Assembly (NCBI GenBank): GCA_030447725.1 | Contig: JAUJOQ010000002.1 | Coordinates: forward strand, 329,916-393,915 | Length of the DNA stretch: 64,000 nt | Source of the DNA: Thermoleophilaceae bacterium | GTDB taxonomy: Bacteria; Actinomycetota; Thermoleophilia; Solirubrobacterales; Thermoleophilaceae | Direction: 5' to 3' | Shown: positions 19,204 through 27,849 of the stretch, one piece after another | Numbering within the stretch: position 1 is the first letter of the stretch | How the letters are laid out: every line of letters starts with the position of its first letter | Notes under the pieces: generated by a model | What the model was told of the DNA's origin: nothing | Seen by the model: the letters and a program-made list of their open reading frames with translations, nothing else | Databases searched by the model: none | Position numbers and translations under genes: made by a program

Positions 19204-19608
19204 TCAGTGTGGGCCGGGCACGCGCTCCTCGCCCTCCGGAATCCGGCCGTCGCGCCCCACGTAGCCGCCCTTGGCGCCCACGATCACGAGCACTGCCTCC
19301 CCCTCTCCCACGTTCTCCATCTTGCGGTGGGTGGCGGCGTCCACGCGCGCGAGGCCGCCGGCGGTCAGGGTGTGCTTCGAGCCATCACCGAACTCCATCT
19401 CCACCGTGCCCTGGTGGATGAAGTAGAGCTCCTCCTGCTCGTCGTGGAAGTGAAAGCCGGTCTCGACGCCCTCGGGCAGGATGATCGCGTTCACTCCCAG
19501 CTCGGCCACCTCGAGCTCTCGCCGGATCTTGCGGAAGCCGGGGCCCTCGCCGAGGGCTTCGATGCTGCCGACCGCGAAGCCGTCGCCCTTCTGGACGCCG
19601 CCCGCCAT
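19204..19608 (-). CDS. Cupin domain protein
   Basis: PEGVETGFHFHDEQEELYFIHQGTVEMEFGDGSKHTLTAGGLARVDAATHRKMENVG. Confidence 0.9.
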   Translation of the reverse strand: MAGGVQKGDGFAVGSIEALGEGPGFRKIRRELEVAELGVNAIILPEGVETGFHFHDEQEELYFIHQGTVEMEFGDGSKHTLTAGGLARVDAATHRKMENVGEGEAVLVIVGAKGGYVGRDGRIPEGEERVPGPH

Positions 19609-19850
19609 CAGTCCGCGGCGTCCTCGGCCGACTCGCCATGCTCGCTCTCGGCAGTCTGCGCGGCATCGCCCTCATCGCCCGGGTCGGGGACGGCGCCGGG
19701 CACGCTCGCGTCGGCCTGCTTGTGCTCCCAGTCGGCCTTGGTGGCGTCGATGTCCTCCCCGAGCTTGTCGCCCTGCTGCTTGAGATCCTCGGCTTCGCGG
19801 TCGCCCCCGGCGGCCAGCTTCTGATGATCGCTTCCGGTTTCGTCGTTCAT
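19608..19850 (-). CDS. Small acidic hypothetical protein
   Basis: 80-aa ORF, highly acidic, ATGA-type coupling to cupin gene. Confidence 0.6.
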   Translation of the reverse strand: MNDETGSDHQKLAAGGDREAEDLKQQGDKLGEDIDATKADWEHKQADASVPGAVPDPGDEGDAAQTAESEHGESAEDAAD

Positions 19851-19891
19851 GAGGTTCGAGTACCCCTCGCCCCGAGCGCGCTAAACGGCCC

Positions 19892-20674
19892 TCAGCCGCC
19901 CGCCGCCTCCGCTCGCCGCAGGCCGGTGACCGCCCATACGGCCAGCGCCAGCGCCAGCCCGGCCGCGGCTCCGAAGGCGAGCAGCACCTCCGTCTCGGCG
20001 CCCGAGATGAAGCCGCGGCCGGCCTCGATGATGGCTGTCAGCGGGTTCACCCTGGCCGCCGACTCCACCCATCCGCTGAGCAGGTCGATCGGCACGTAGA
20101 CCGGTGCCAGGAAGAGGATCAGGAAGACCGGTGTCTGCATGAGCGGCCCGGCCTGGACCGACCGGATGCGCAGGGCGATGCCCGCCGCCCACATCAGCGC
20201 CGCGAGGTTGACGATCCCGGCCAGCGCGTAGAGACCGAACAGGTCGACGGCGCCACCGCCCACCCCCATCCCCACCACGATGGCGATTGCCGTGAGAAGC
20301 ACCCAGATGAACACCGCGCGGGCGAAGGCAGAGATCGCGTAGCCGGCGAGAATCCCCAGTCGGTTGGGCGCCGCCAGCATCATCCGCCTGCCGAAGCCAG
20401 ACTCGAAGTCGCGGGCCAGCGCGAAGCCGGTGAACACCCCGCCGAAGGCCGATGCCTGCAGGAGCACGAACACGAACTGGAACGCGGTGTAGTCGCCGGC
20501 GAAGTTGAAGCCCGGCGCGCTCGACACCCGTGACAGACCGCCGGCGAACGCCGTGAAGAAGAACAGGGGAAACAGCAGCGCCGGCACGATCAGCACCGGG
20601 TTGGTGAAGAAGTTGTTCAGGTTTCGCCACGTCACCGCCAAGGCGATGCTGCGGGTGCGCGCGAAGCCGCTCAC
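19892..20674 (-). CDS. ABC-2 type permease
   Basis: GTGA overlap; RNLNNFFTNPVLIVPALLFPLFFFTAFAGG...multi-TM. Confidence 0.9.
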   Translation of the reverse strand: MSGFARTRSIALAVTWRNLNNFFTNPVLIVPALLFPLFFFTAFAGGLSRVSSAPGFNFAGDYTAFQFVFVLLQASAFGGVFTGFALARDFESGFGRRMMLAAPNRLGILAGYAISAFARAVFIWVLLTAIAIVVGMGVGGGAVDLFGLYALAGIVNLAALMWAAGIALRIRSVQAGPLMQTPVFLILFLAPVYVPIDLLSGWVESAARVNPLTAIIEAGRGFISGAETEVLLAFGAAAGLALALAVWAVTGLRRAEAAGG

Positions 20675-21447
20675 GTGCGCACCAACCTGGTGCGCAGCCT
20701 GGCCACCGCGAGCGCGAGGAACACCACGCCGATGGCTATTCCGCACCCGAATGCGAGGGCCAGCGCCTCGCCGTCGAAGCCCACGATGAACAGCGAGCGC
20801 ACTCCCTCGAGCAGATAGCTCACCGGGTTGGCGGTGGCGATCGTGCGAAACCACTCTTGCTCGATCAGGTCGCGCGGGAGGGCCATCGAAGAGAGGAACA
20901 GGAACACGAACATGACCGGGAACAGGCCCTGCACCGCCTCCCCGTCGCCGAAGCGAAAGGCGGCGTACACACCCACGCAGCCGAAGGCGAACGCGATCAC
21001 CAGCGACAGCGCGAACAGCACCAGCGCGCCGGCCACGCCCGCCGCGAGCGTCGCCCCCGCGGCCAGGCCGATCGCCAGGTAGACCACCGCGTTGAGCAGG
21101 CCGAGCGCGACCACGCCGGCCAGCTGCCCGGTGATCAACGCCACCCCGCTCATGGGCGTCAGGGCCAGCCGGTCGAGGAAGCCCGTCTCGACGTCGCGCG
21201 CCAGGTCCGCTCCCCCGTTGGATACCGCAAAGATGCCCGACTGGATGAAGGGCACCGCGAGCGCGAACGTCAGGTAGGAGTCGGTCGGGAAGCCGGGGAG
21301 GTCCGTGGCGGCGTCCAGGCCACCCGCGTTGATCGCCAGCAGGAAGAGCGGGAAGGTGATCGTCGGTATCACCTGGGCCGGCTGGCGCAGCGTGCGCACC
21401 AGCGAGCGGCGGGCCAGCTCACGTGTCTGGATCCAGACCGGGCTCAA
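20671..21447 (-). CDS. ABC-2 type permease
   Basis: TTG start overlapping ATPase stop (TTGA); RTLRQPAQVIPTITFPLFLLAINAGG; multi-TM. Confidence 0.9.
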   Translation of the reverse strand: MSPVWIQTRELARRSLVRTLRQPAQVIPTITFPLFLLAINAGGLDAATDLPGFPTDSYLTFALAVPFIQSGIFAVSNGGADLARDVETGFLDRLALTPMSGVALITGQLAGVVALGLLNAVVYLAIGLAAGATLAAGVAGALVLFALSLVIAFAFGCVGVYAAFRFGDGEAVQGLFPVMFVFLFLSSMALPRDLIEQEWFRTIATANPVSYLLEGVRSLFIVGFDGEALALAFGCGIAIGVVFLALAVARLRTRLVRT

Positions 21448-22478
21448 GCCGTTGCCGGTTGGACGGCTGCCACGTTGGGAGCGCCGGTTTCGGCATCGCC
21501 GTCCTCGTCGTCCTGGTCGGCTCCCTCGAGCGTGCGGCCCGTCTTGGCCAGAAACACGTCGTCGAGGGTGGGCGCGTGAAGCTGGAGATGTGCCACCTCG
21601 ATGCCCTCGGCGTCCAGGGCACGCACCACTTCGGCCAGCGAGCCCGAGCCGCCCTTCAGGCGCACAGCGATGCTCTCGTCGGCGTGGTGCGGGCAGTCGT
21701 CGCCACCAAAACGGTGCAGTACACGCATCACGTCCTCGTAGCGGGAGGGGTCCACGGGCACGGCCTCCACGCTCGGCTCGCCGATCTCGGCCTTCAGCGA
21801 CTCCGGCGTGCCTTCGGCCACGATCACGCCGCTGTCGATGATGCCCACCCGGTCCGCCAGCGAGTCGGCCTCCTCGAGGTACTGCGTGGTGAGGAAGACC
21901 GTGACGCCCTCCTGCTTGGCCAGGCGCCGCACCTCCTCCCACAGCGAGCTGCGGCTCTGGGGGTCGAGCCCGGTGGTGGGCTCGTCCAGGAAGAGGATGC
22001 GCGGTCCGTGCACGAGCGCCAGAGCCAGGTCGAGGCGGCGTTTCATCCCGCCCGAATAGCCGCCCACCTTGCGGTCGGCGGCGTCGGCGAGGCCCAGACG
22101 CGCGATCAGGTCATCGCCACGGCGACGGCGCTCGGCCCTAGGGAGGCCATGCAGCGCGGTCTGCAGGCGCATGTGCTCACGCGCGCTGAGGTAGGGGTCG
22201 AGCGCGGCTTCCTGAAGCGCGGCGCCGATGTTCTCGCGCACCCGGGCGCCGTCCTCGCGCACCTCGTAGCCGGCCACGCGAGCGGTGCCGTCGTCGGGGG
22301 GCAGCAGCGTCGTGAGCATGAGCACGGTAGTCGACTTGCCGGCTCCGTTCGGGCCCAGGAATCCGTAGATCTCGCCCGGGTCGACGTGGAGGTCGATGCC
22401 GTCGACCGCGCGCGGGCCCTTCTTGAACTCCTTCACGAGGCCCTCGACCTCGATGCTGGCCGGGCGTTGATCGCTCAT
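21444..22478 (-). CDS. ABC transporter ATP-binding protein (daunorubicin-resistance type)
   Basis: GPNGAGKSTTVLMLTTLL, YSGGMKRRLDLA, ILFLDEPTTGLDP. Confidence 0.95.
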   Translation of the reverse strand: MSDQRPASIEVEGLVKEFKKGPRAVDGIDLHVDPGEIYGFLGPNGAGKSTTVLMLTTLLPPDDGTARVAGYEVREDGARVRENIGAALQEAALDPYLSAREHMRLQTALHGLPRAERRRRGDDLIARLGLADAADRKVGGYSGGMKRRLDLALALVHGPRILFLDEPTTGLDPQSRSSLWEEVRRLAKQEGVTVFLTTQYLEEADSLADRVGIIDSGVIVAEGTPESLKAEIGEPSVEAVPVDPSRYEDVMRVLHRFGGDDCPHHADESIAVRLKGGSGSLAEVVRALDAEGIEVAHLQLHAPTLDDVFLAKTGRTLEGADQDDEDGDAETGAPNVAAVQPATA

Positions 22479-22500
22479 GTCGAGCAGGCTAGGCCGAATA

Positions 22501-22515
22501 GTTGACCTTGTCAAC
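22501..22515. promoter_or_regulatory. Candidate MarR operator GTTGAC-CTT-GTCAAC between divergent ABC exporter and marR
   Basis: Perfect 6-bp-arm inverted repeat in the 74-bp divergent intergenic region; overlaps a possible -35 TTGTCA (22508-22513) with -10 TATGCT (22532-22537), 18-bp spacing. Confidence 0.6.
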
Positions 22516-22552
22516 CATTGTCTCTTTCAATTATGCTGGCTACGTGGGCACC

Positions 22553-22981
22553 ATGACGAGCAAGGACCCCGCGACCGAGGCATGGAAGCTCCTCCTGGAG
22601 CTGTGGTGGTCAGAGCGCCCTCCCCGCTTTCCGGCAGTGGCCGGTGAGTTCGGGCTCTCCCCGATGGCGCTCGGTCTGCTGAAGAGCCTCGAGCCCGGCA
22701 CCGAGCTGCCGATGAGCACGATGGCCGAGTGGCTGTTCTGCGACGCCTCCAACGTGACGTCCATGGTCGACCGCCTCGAGGCCCGTGGGCTCATCGAGCG
22801 CCGCGACCGCCCCAAGGACCGGCGGGTCAAGCTGCTCGCCCTGACCGCCGAGGGCGAAGCCCTGCGCGAACGCGCTCTCCAACGCCTGCACGAGCCACCC
22901 GAGGCACTCGCCTCGCTGTCTGTGGCCGACCAGCGGGTGCTGCGCGACACGCTGCGTCGCGCCCTGTCGACCGGGGGTTAA
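22553..22981 (+). CDS. MarR family transcriptional regulator
   Basis: MSTMAEWLFCDASNVTSMVDRLEARGLIERRDRPKDRRVKLLALTAEGEAL winged helix. Confidence 0.93.
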   Translation: MTSKDPATEAWKLLLELWWSERPPRFPAVAGEFGLSPMALGLLKSLEPGTELPMSTMAEWLFCDASNVTSMVDRLEARGLIERRDRPKDRRVKLLALTAEGEALRERALQRLHEPPEALASLSVADQRVLRDTLRRALSTGG

Positions 22982-22991
22982 CCTGGGCCCG

Positions 22992-23789
22992 ATGGCGACA
23001 GGCGATCAGGCCCCCGAGCAGCTCATCCGGCGCTGGCTCGACGAGCACGGCCCGGCCACCGTCGGAATGGGAGCGCTGGCGCAGTCCTGGGAGCTGGAGA
23101 GCCTCGAAGACGCCGACCGGCGGGCGATAGCCGGAGCCCTTCGAGAGGCCGGAGTCGCAGTCGACCCGCCCCTGGAAAGCGCGGAGGGCACGGACAGGCT
23201 CTCGTTGAGGGTGGCGGAGGCGGCGGGGGCAGCCGCGTCGCATCCGGTCGGTTTGACCCCGCATATAGGGGTCAAACCGACCGAGAAGAGCGAGCCGGCC
23301 TTCCCCGCGCCCGCCACTGGCGACAGCTCCCCCGATACCGAGACAGCGCGCGCGCCGTACCACTCAGAGGCACGACGGGCCGAGCCGGCGAACCGTTCCA
23401 GAAGCGACACGGAGCCTGGGCCTGGGCTTGCTCTCGCGATGCGCCTCGTCCCGATCGCCCTCGCGCTGATGGTGTTCGGATCGCTGGGTCCTTGGGCCAG
23501 GGATGTCTTCGTGACCGACTACGGGATCGACCGGTCCGGCTACGCAATCCTCGCGATCACACTCGTGGCCGGCCTCCTGCTGGCCCTCCACGCACGGCGC
23601 GGCAGACGCTCGCTTCTGCCCCTCGCTGCCGCGCTGCTCGCCACCGCCGCCCTCGTGATACTGGCGGCCGACTTCCGCGAGCTGGTGGACGACGGGCTCG
23701 TGAGCCCGGCGTGGGGACTCTACCTCGCGTTCGCCGGGTCGGCGGCCCTGGTGGCGCTCTCGATGGCGCTGCTCACCGACCGCCGCTGA
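22992..23789 (+). CDS. Hypothetical membrane protein
   Basis: Cytosolic N-terminus then four hydrophobic segments; contains palindrome-encoded VGLTPHIGVKPT. Confidence 0.7.
   Translation: MATGDQAPEQLIRRWLDEHGPATVGMGALAQSWELESLEDADRRAIAGALREAGVAVDPPLESAEGTDRLSLRVAEAAGAAASHPVGLTPHIGVKPTEKSEPAFPAPATGDSSPDTETARAPYHSEARRAEPANRSRSDTEPGPGLALAMRLVPIALALMVFGSLGPWARDVFVTDYGIDRSGYAILAITLVAGLLLALHARRGRRSLLPLAAALLATAALVILAADFRELVDDGLVSPAWGLYLAFAGSAALVALSMALLTDRR
23245..23283. repeat. Perfect inverted repeat, 16-bp arms / 7-nt loop, inside CDS
   Basis: CGGTCGGTTTGACCCC-gcatata-GGGGTCAAACCGACCG. Confidence 0.97.
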
Positions 23790-23842
23790 GCGAGCTCTAC
23801 CAACCGCCTGCGCCTCCGCGGCCCCGCGCCACGCCGCTGCGG

Positions 23843-24718
23843 CTAGCCGTTCACGACTGAGCCTCCGTTGGGATGCAGCACCTGGCCGCTCATGAATGCC
23901 GAGTCCTCGCTGGCGAGGAAGACGTAGGACGTCGCGATCTCACCGGGCTGGCCCACGCGTCCCATCGGCGTCCCCTCGCCGAAGCTCTCCACCGCGTCCG
24001 CCGGGAAGGTCGCCGGGATGAGCGGCGTCCACACCGGACCCGGCGCCACCGCGTTCACCCGTATCCCCTTCTCGACCAGCTCGTTGGACAGGCCGCGGGT
24101 GAAGGCCACGATCGCACCGTTGCTGGCGGTGTAGTCGATGAAGGTCGGGTTGCCCTGGTAGGCGGTGACCGACGTGGTGTTGACGATCGCGCTGCCCTCG
24201 GAGAGGTGGGGCAGTGCGGCCTTGACGAGGTAGAACATCGAGAACACGTTGGTCTCGAAGGTGCGCTGCAACTGGTGGGCGGTGATGTCGGCGATCGAGT
24301 TGCGAGGGTGCTGCTCGCCCGCATGGTTGATCAGGACATCCAAGCCCCCGAGCGCGTCGACCGTGCGGCTGACGGCCGTCTGGCAGTTGTCCTCCTCGCG
24401 GATGTCACACGCGATCGACACGCCCTGGCGGCCCTCCGCCTCTACCATGCTCACGGCTTCCTCGGCGTCGTCGTGCTCGTCGAGGTAGACGATCGACACG
24501 TCGGCCCCTTCCCTTGCGAAGAGCACGGCCACCGCGCGACCGATGCCGCTGTCGCCGCCTGTGATGAGCGCGCGGCGGCCGTCGAGCTTGCCCGAGCCCG
24601 CGTAGTTCTCGGGCACCGTGACAGGGCGGGGCTCCATCTCCGCCTCGATGCCCGGCTGGCGAGGCTGGTGCTGCGGCGGGCGCTGTTTCTCGGAGGCGTC
24701 CGCATCGGAAGTTGTCAT
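23843..24718 (-). CDS. SDR family oxidoreductase (YghA/general stress type)
   Basis: KLDGRRALITGGDSGIGRAVAVLFAREGADVSIVYL; INHAGEQHPRNSI; YTASNGAIVAFTRGLS. Confidence 0.93.
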   Translation of the reverse strand: MTTSDADASEKQRPPQHQPRQPGIEAEMEPRPVTVPENYAGSGKLDGRRALITGGDSGIGRAVAVLFAREGADVSIVYLDEHDDAEEAVSMVEAEGRQGVSIACDIREEDNCQTAVSRTVDALGGLDVLINHAGEQHPRNSIADITAHQLQRTFETNVFSMFYLVKAALPHLSEGSAIVNTTSVTAYQGNPTFIDYTASNGAIVAFTRGLSNELVEKGIRVNAVAPGPVWTPLIPATFPADAVESFGEGTPMGRVGQPGEIATSYVFLASEDSAFMSGQVLHPNGGSVVNG

Positions 24719-24753
24719 GTCGCCCTGCTCGAGGTTTGGCTCATGGGAGAGGG

Positions 24754-25461
24754 CTACCCGAGGCCGCCGCGTCCATGCCCCACTTGGCGCTTGAGGAGGC
24801 GATGCACGGTGATGCGGGGATCGTCGCGGGTGGAGACCTCGGTCAGCTCCCATGCCGATTCCGCACCCTCGAAGAAGGCCTGTGCGGGCGCGCGGCCGGG
24901 CTCCGACAGCAACACGGTGTCCGAGAGGCGCGGCAGCAGCTCGAGGAGCGTCCGCGACTTCGGCCGCTCGTAGAGCACGTCAGCGGCCAGCACCAGATCC
25001 CAGGGGGCCCCGTCGACGAGAACACCGGGATCGTTCCAGTCAGCTGCCACCGTGCGGACCTCCACGCCGTTGCGAGCTGCATTGGCGGCCGTGGCACGCA
25101 CCGCTTGCGCCGACCAGTCGGATGCAGTCGCGCGCGCTCCTCCCCGGGCCGCGGCGATGCTCGGCAGTCCGAGCCCGCAACCCAGCTCCAGCACCCGCCG
25201 GCCGCTGACGTGCTCACGCGCCACCGCCTCTGCCAGAGCCACGGCGCTGCCCCACAGGTGCGCCCAGTAGGGCAGCAGCTCCTCACGCTCGAAGGCCTCC
25301 TCGGTGAGCAGGCTCTCCCACTCGCGCGGTCGCAGGAGCACGATGTCGCGCCCGGCGATGCATACCCGTTCCTCGACGACGTCGCGACCCGCGTCCACCC
25401 CGAGCCGATACCCGCGTCCGGCCGCTTCTGCTCCCACACCGGCGCTCACGAGCGGCGACAT
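24754..25461 (-). CDS. Class I SAM methyltransferase (METTL/nicotinamide N-methyltransferase-like)
   Basis: VSGRRVLELGCGLGLPSIAAARGGARATASDWS; WDLVLAADVLYE. Confidence 0.88.
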   Translation of the reverse strand: MSPLVSAGVGAEAAGRGYRLGVDAGRDVVEERVCIAGRDIVLLRPREWESLLTEEAFEREELLPYWAHLWGSAVALAEAVAREHVSGRRVLELGCGLGLPSIAAARGGARATASDWSAQAVRATAANAARNGVEVRTVAADWNDPGVLVDGAPWDLVLAADVLYERPKSRTLLELLPRLSDTVLLSEPGRAPAQAFFEGAESAWELTEVSTRDDPRITVHRLLKRQVGHGRGGLG

Positions 25462-25540
25462 GGCCTGACTGCCCTACCCTGCACGAGATCTTGCGAGCGC
25501 CACGTCGAGTGGCGAGCGCCGTTAGGACTGAACGACCGCC

Positions 25541-26707
25541 GTGCATCGAACATTCGCCACCCTGCTGGCGACGGCCGCCGCCGCCGTCTGCCTGCTCGCC
25601 TTGCCCGGCGCAGCCTCGGCCGCCGCCGTCGACGGCGACGGCATGTGGATCTGGTACGTGAGCAAGTCCAGTGGCGGCACCCCTGCGGGGATCGCCGCCA
25701 AGGCGGCCAGGCACGGGGTGAGCACCGTCTACATCAAGGCGGCCGACTCAGGCAGCGTGTGGAGCCAGTTCTCGCGCCCCTTCGTGCGCCAGCTGAAGGC
25801 CCGTGGCCTGCGGGTGTGCGCATGGCAGTTCGTGTACGGCAACTACCCGATCGCGGAGGCCGAGGCCGGCGCCGCCGCCAAGCGCAACGGCGCCGACTGC
25901 CTGGTGATCGACGCCGAGAGCCACTACGAGGGCAAGTACGCGTCGGCTCAGACCTACATGAGGCGCCTGCGCGTGCGGGTCGGGCCCGACTTCGAGCTGG
26001 CCCTGACCAGCTTTCCCTACGTGCACTACCACCCCGGCTTTCCGTACTCGGTGTTCATGGGCCCCGGCGGGGCTCAGTCCAACCTGCCTCAGATGTACTG
26101 GAAGGACATCGGCGTCTCGGTCGACAAGATCTATGAGATCACCTGGACATACAACTCGGTGTACGGACGGCCGATCTACCCGCTGGGGCAGACCTACTCC
26201 AACCCCCGCTCCGCCGAGGTGCGCCGCTTTCGCAAGCTGGCCACCGCCTACGGGGCCACGGGCCTGTCGTGGTGGGTGTGGCAGCTGGCTCAAGACAGCC
26301 AGTGGAATGCCCTCGGGTCGCCCTTCGAGGCCATAGGCCTGCCGCGGCGGCGCGACACGCTGCCGCTCCTGGGCCGCAGGGCGCGCTCGGACCTCGTGGT
26401 ATGGGCCCAGCAGCACCTGCTCCGGCTCAGGCTGCTGACCACGGTGAACGGCGACTTCGGCGCGGGTACCGTGCGGGCGGTGAAGACCTTCCAGCGCGAC
26501 CGCGGCCTGCCGGTCACCGGGCAGATCAACGCCGCCACCTGGAAGCTGCTGCTGCCGACCGGTCCCGCGCGCGTGCGCTGGCGGGCCTCACGCAACTCCG
26601 CCACGGCGGCGACGCGCCGCGGCGGGGCCGGCCGCGCCACCCCCGCGCCGCTGAATGCCGATCAACCCGCTCGCCGCAACGAGCTCGCGGGCAAGCCCGG
26701 CACCTAG
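25541..26707 (+). CDS. Secreted protein with TIM-barrel-like domain and C-terminal peptidoglycan-binding (PG_binding_1) domain
   Basis: Signal peptide; GDFGAGTVRAVKTFQRDRGLPVTGQINAATWKLL. Confidence 0.85.
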   Translation: MHRTFATLLATAAAAVCLLALPGAASAAAVDGDGMWIWYVSKSSGGTPAGIAAKAARHGVSTVYIKAADSGSVWSQFSRPFVRQLKARGLRVCAWQFVYGNYPIAEAEAGAAAKRNGADCLVIDAESHYEGKYASAQTYMRRLRVRVGPDFELALTSFPYVHYHPGFPYSVFMGPGGAQSNLPQMYWKDIGVSVDKIYEITWTYNSVYGRPIYPLGQTYSNPRSAEVRRFRKLATAYGATGLSWWVWQLAQDSQWNALGSPFEAIGLPRRRDTLPLLGRRARSDLVVWAQQHLLRLRLLTTVNGDFGAGTVRAVKTFQRDRGLPVTGQINAATWKLLLPTGPARVRWRASRNSATAATRRGGAGRATPAPLNADQPARRNELAGKPGT

Positions 26708-26713
26708 ACCCGG

Positions 26714-27379
26714 ATGGCCGGCTCGGTCGCGATGCGCGTGCTCGGCTCCGGGCCGGCGGTGATGCTGGTGCACGGCGAGGTGGCGCCCGGGCCCACCTGG
26801 AAGGCCCAGGAGGAGATGGCCTCGCGCTGGCGGCTGGTGATGGTCACCCGCCGCGGCTTTCGCCCGAGTCCGGCCGCCGACCGTCAGGACTTCGCCGCGG
26901 ACGCACGCGATCTCGAGAAGCTCCTCGCCCGAGAGCCCTCTCACTGCGTGGGATTCTCCTACGGCGCAGTCGGCGTGGCGGTCGCCGCAGGCATGTCGCC
27001 CGAGCGCTTCCGATCCCTCACCCTGATCGAGCCACCATTGTCGCGGACGGCCTTCGAGCACCTCGCGGCGGCGACCGGCAGTGAGCCCGAGGACGAAGGG
27101 GCGGAGGACCGCGAGGCGGCCCTGCGCCCGCCCTGGGAGGCCGAGCCCGACCTCGAAGCGGTGGCCGGCGCGGGCGTCCCGTCCCTGGTGCTGTCGGGCG
27201 ATCACCACCCCAAGCTCGAGGAGGTTTGCGATGCGCTCGCATACCGGCTGGGAGCCCAGCGCGACCGGCTGCCCGGGGCGGGGCACGCGGTGCAGCGCTC
27301 GCCGGAGTTCAACCGCCGCCTCGAACGGTTCCTGTTCGCGGCGGAGTCGGGCGACCGCGCGCGGTCCCTCGCCGGCTAA
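26714..27379 (+). CDS. Alpha/beta hydrolase
   Basis: VMLVHGEVAPG, HCVGFSYGAVGVAVAA, GAGHAVQRSPEFNRRLERFL. Confidence 0.85.
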   Translation: MAGSVAMRVLGSGPAVMLVHGEVAPGPTWKAQEEMASRWRLVMVTRRGFRPSPAADRQDFAADARDLEKLLAREPSHCVGFSYGAVGVAVAAGMSPERFRSLTLIEPPLSRTAFEHLAAATGSEPEDEGAEDREAALRPPWEAEPDLEAVAGAGVPSLVLSGDHHPKLEEVCDALAYRLGAQRDRLPGAGHAVQRSPEFNRRLERFLFAAESGDRARSLAG

Positions 27380-27831
27380 TCGGTCTCAGCGCCCCGATGC
27401 AGCCCCTCCTCCGCCGCTGCGCGCATCAGCTGCTCGGCGAGCTCCCCCTGCTCGACGGCGAGGCGGATGTGCGAGTGCCGGCCCAGCGAGCGCGGGCTGA
27501 CGCCGATGTCGCGCAGCTCAGGCGCCAGTGACAACCGCGGCACCCAGACCACCGGCTGTACCTCCACCACCCAGGGCCATCGCTCGTGGCCACCGGCCTC
27601 GGGCTCTTCGGAGAGAACCTCCTCGACGAGGTAGATGCGACCCCAGCCAAACGCCCGCGCCGACCCCACCGCGTAGTTGACCAGCCGGTCACCCGCCTGA
27701 ATACGTGGCCGTCGCGGAAAGGCGCTGATCGGTCCGTGCTCGCGGCGCCATGCGCGGTGGCGCGGCATCCAGTCGTCGGCCTCCATGGGACTCGACGACG
27801 TTCCTGAACACTTGATCCAGTGCTGCATCAC
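27376..27831 (-). CDS. Hypothetical protein, possibly EVE/PUA-like
   Basis: GDRLVNYAVGSARAFGWGRIYLVEEVLSEEPE...WPWVVEVQPVVWVPRL; fold assignment tentative. Confidence 0.55.
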   Translation of the reverse strand: MMQHWIKCSGTSSSPMEADDWMPRHRAWRREHGPISAFPRRPRIQAGDRLVNYAVGSARAFGWGRIYLVEEVLSEEPEAGGHERWPWVVEVQPVVWVPRLSLAPELRDIGVSPRSLGRHSHIRLAVEQGELAEQLMRAAAEEGLHRGAETD

Positions 27832-27849
27832 GCGAGGGGGGCGGCGCGC

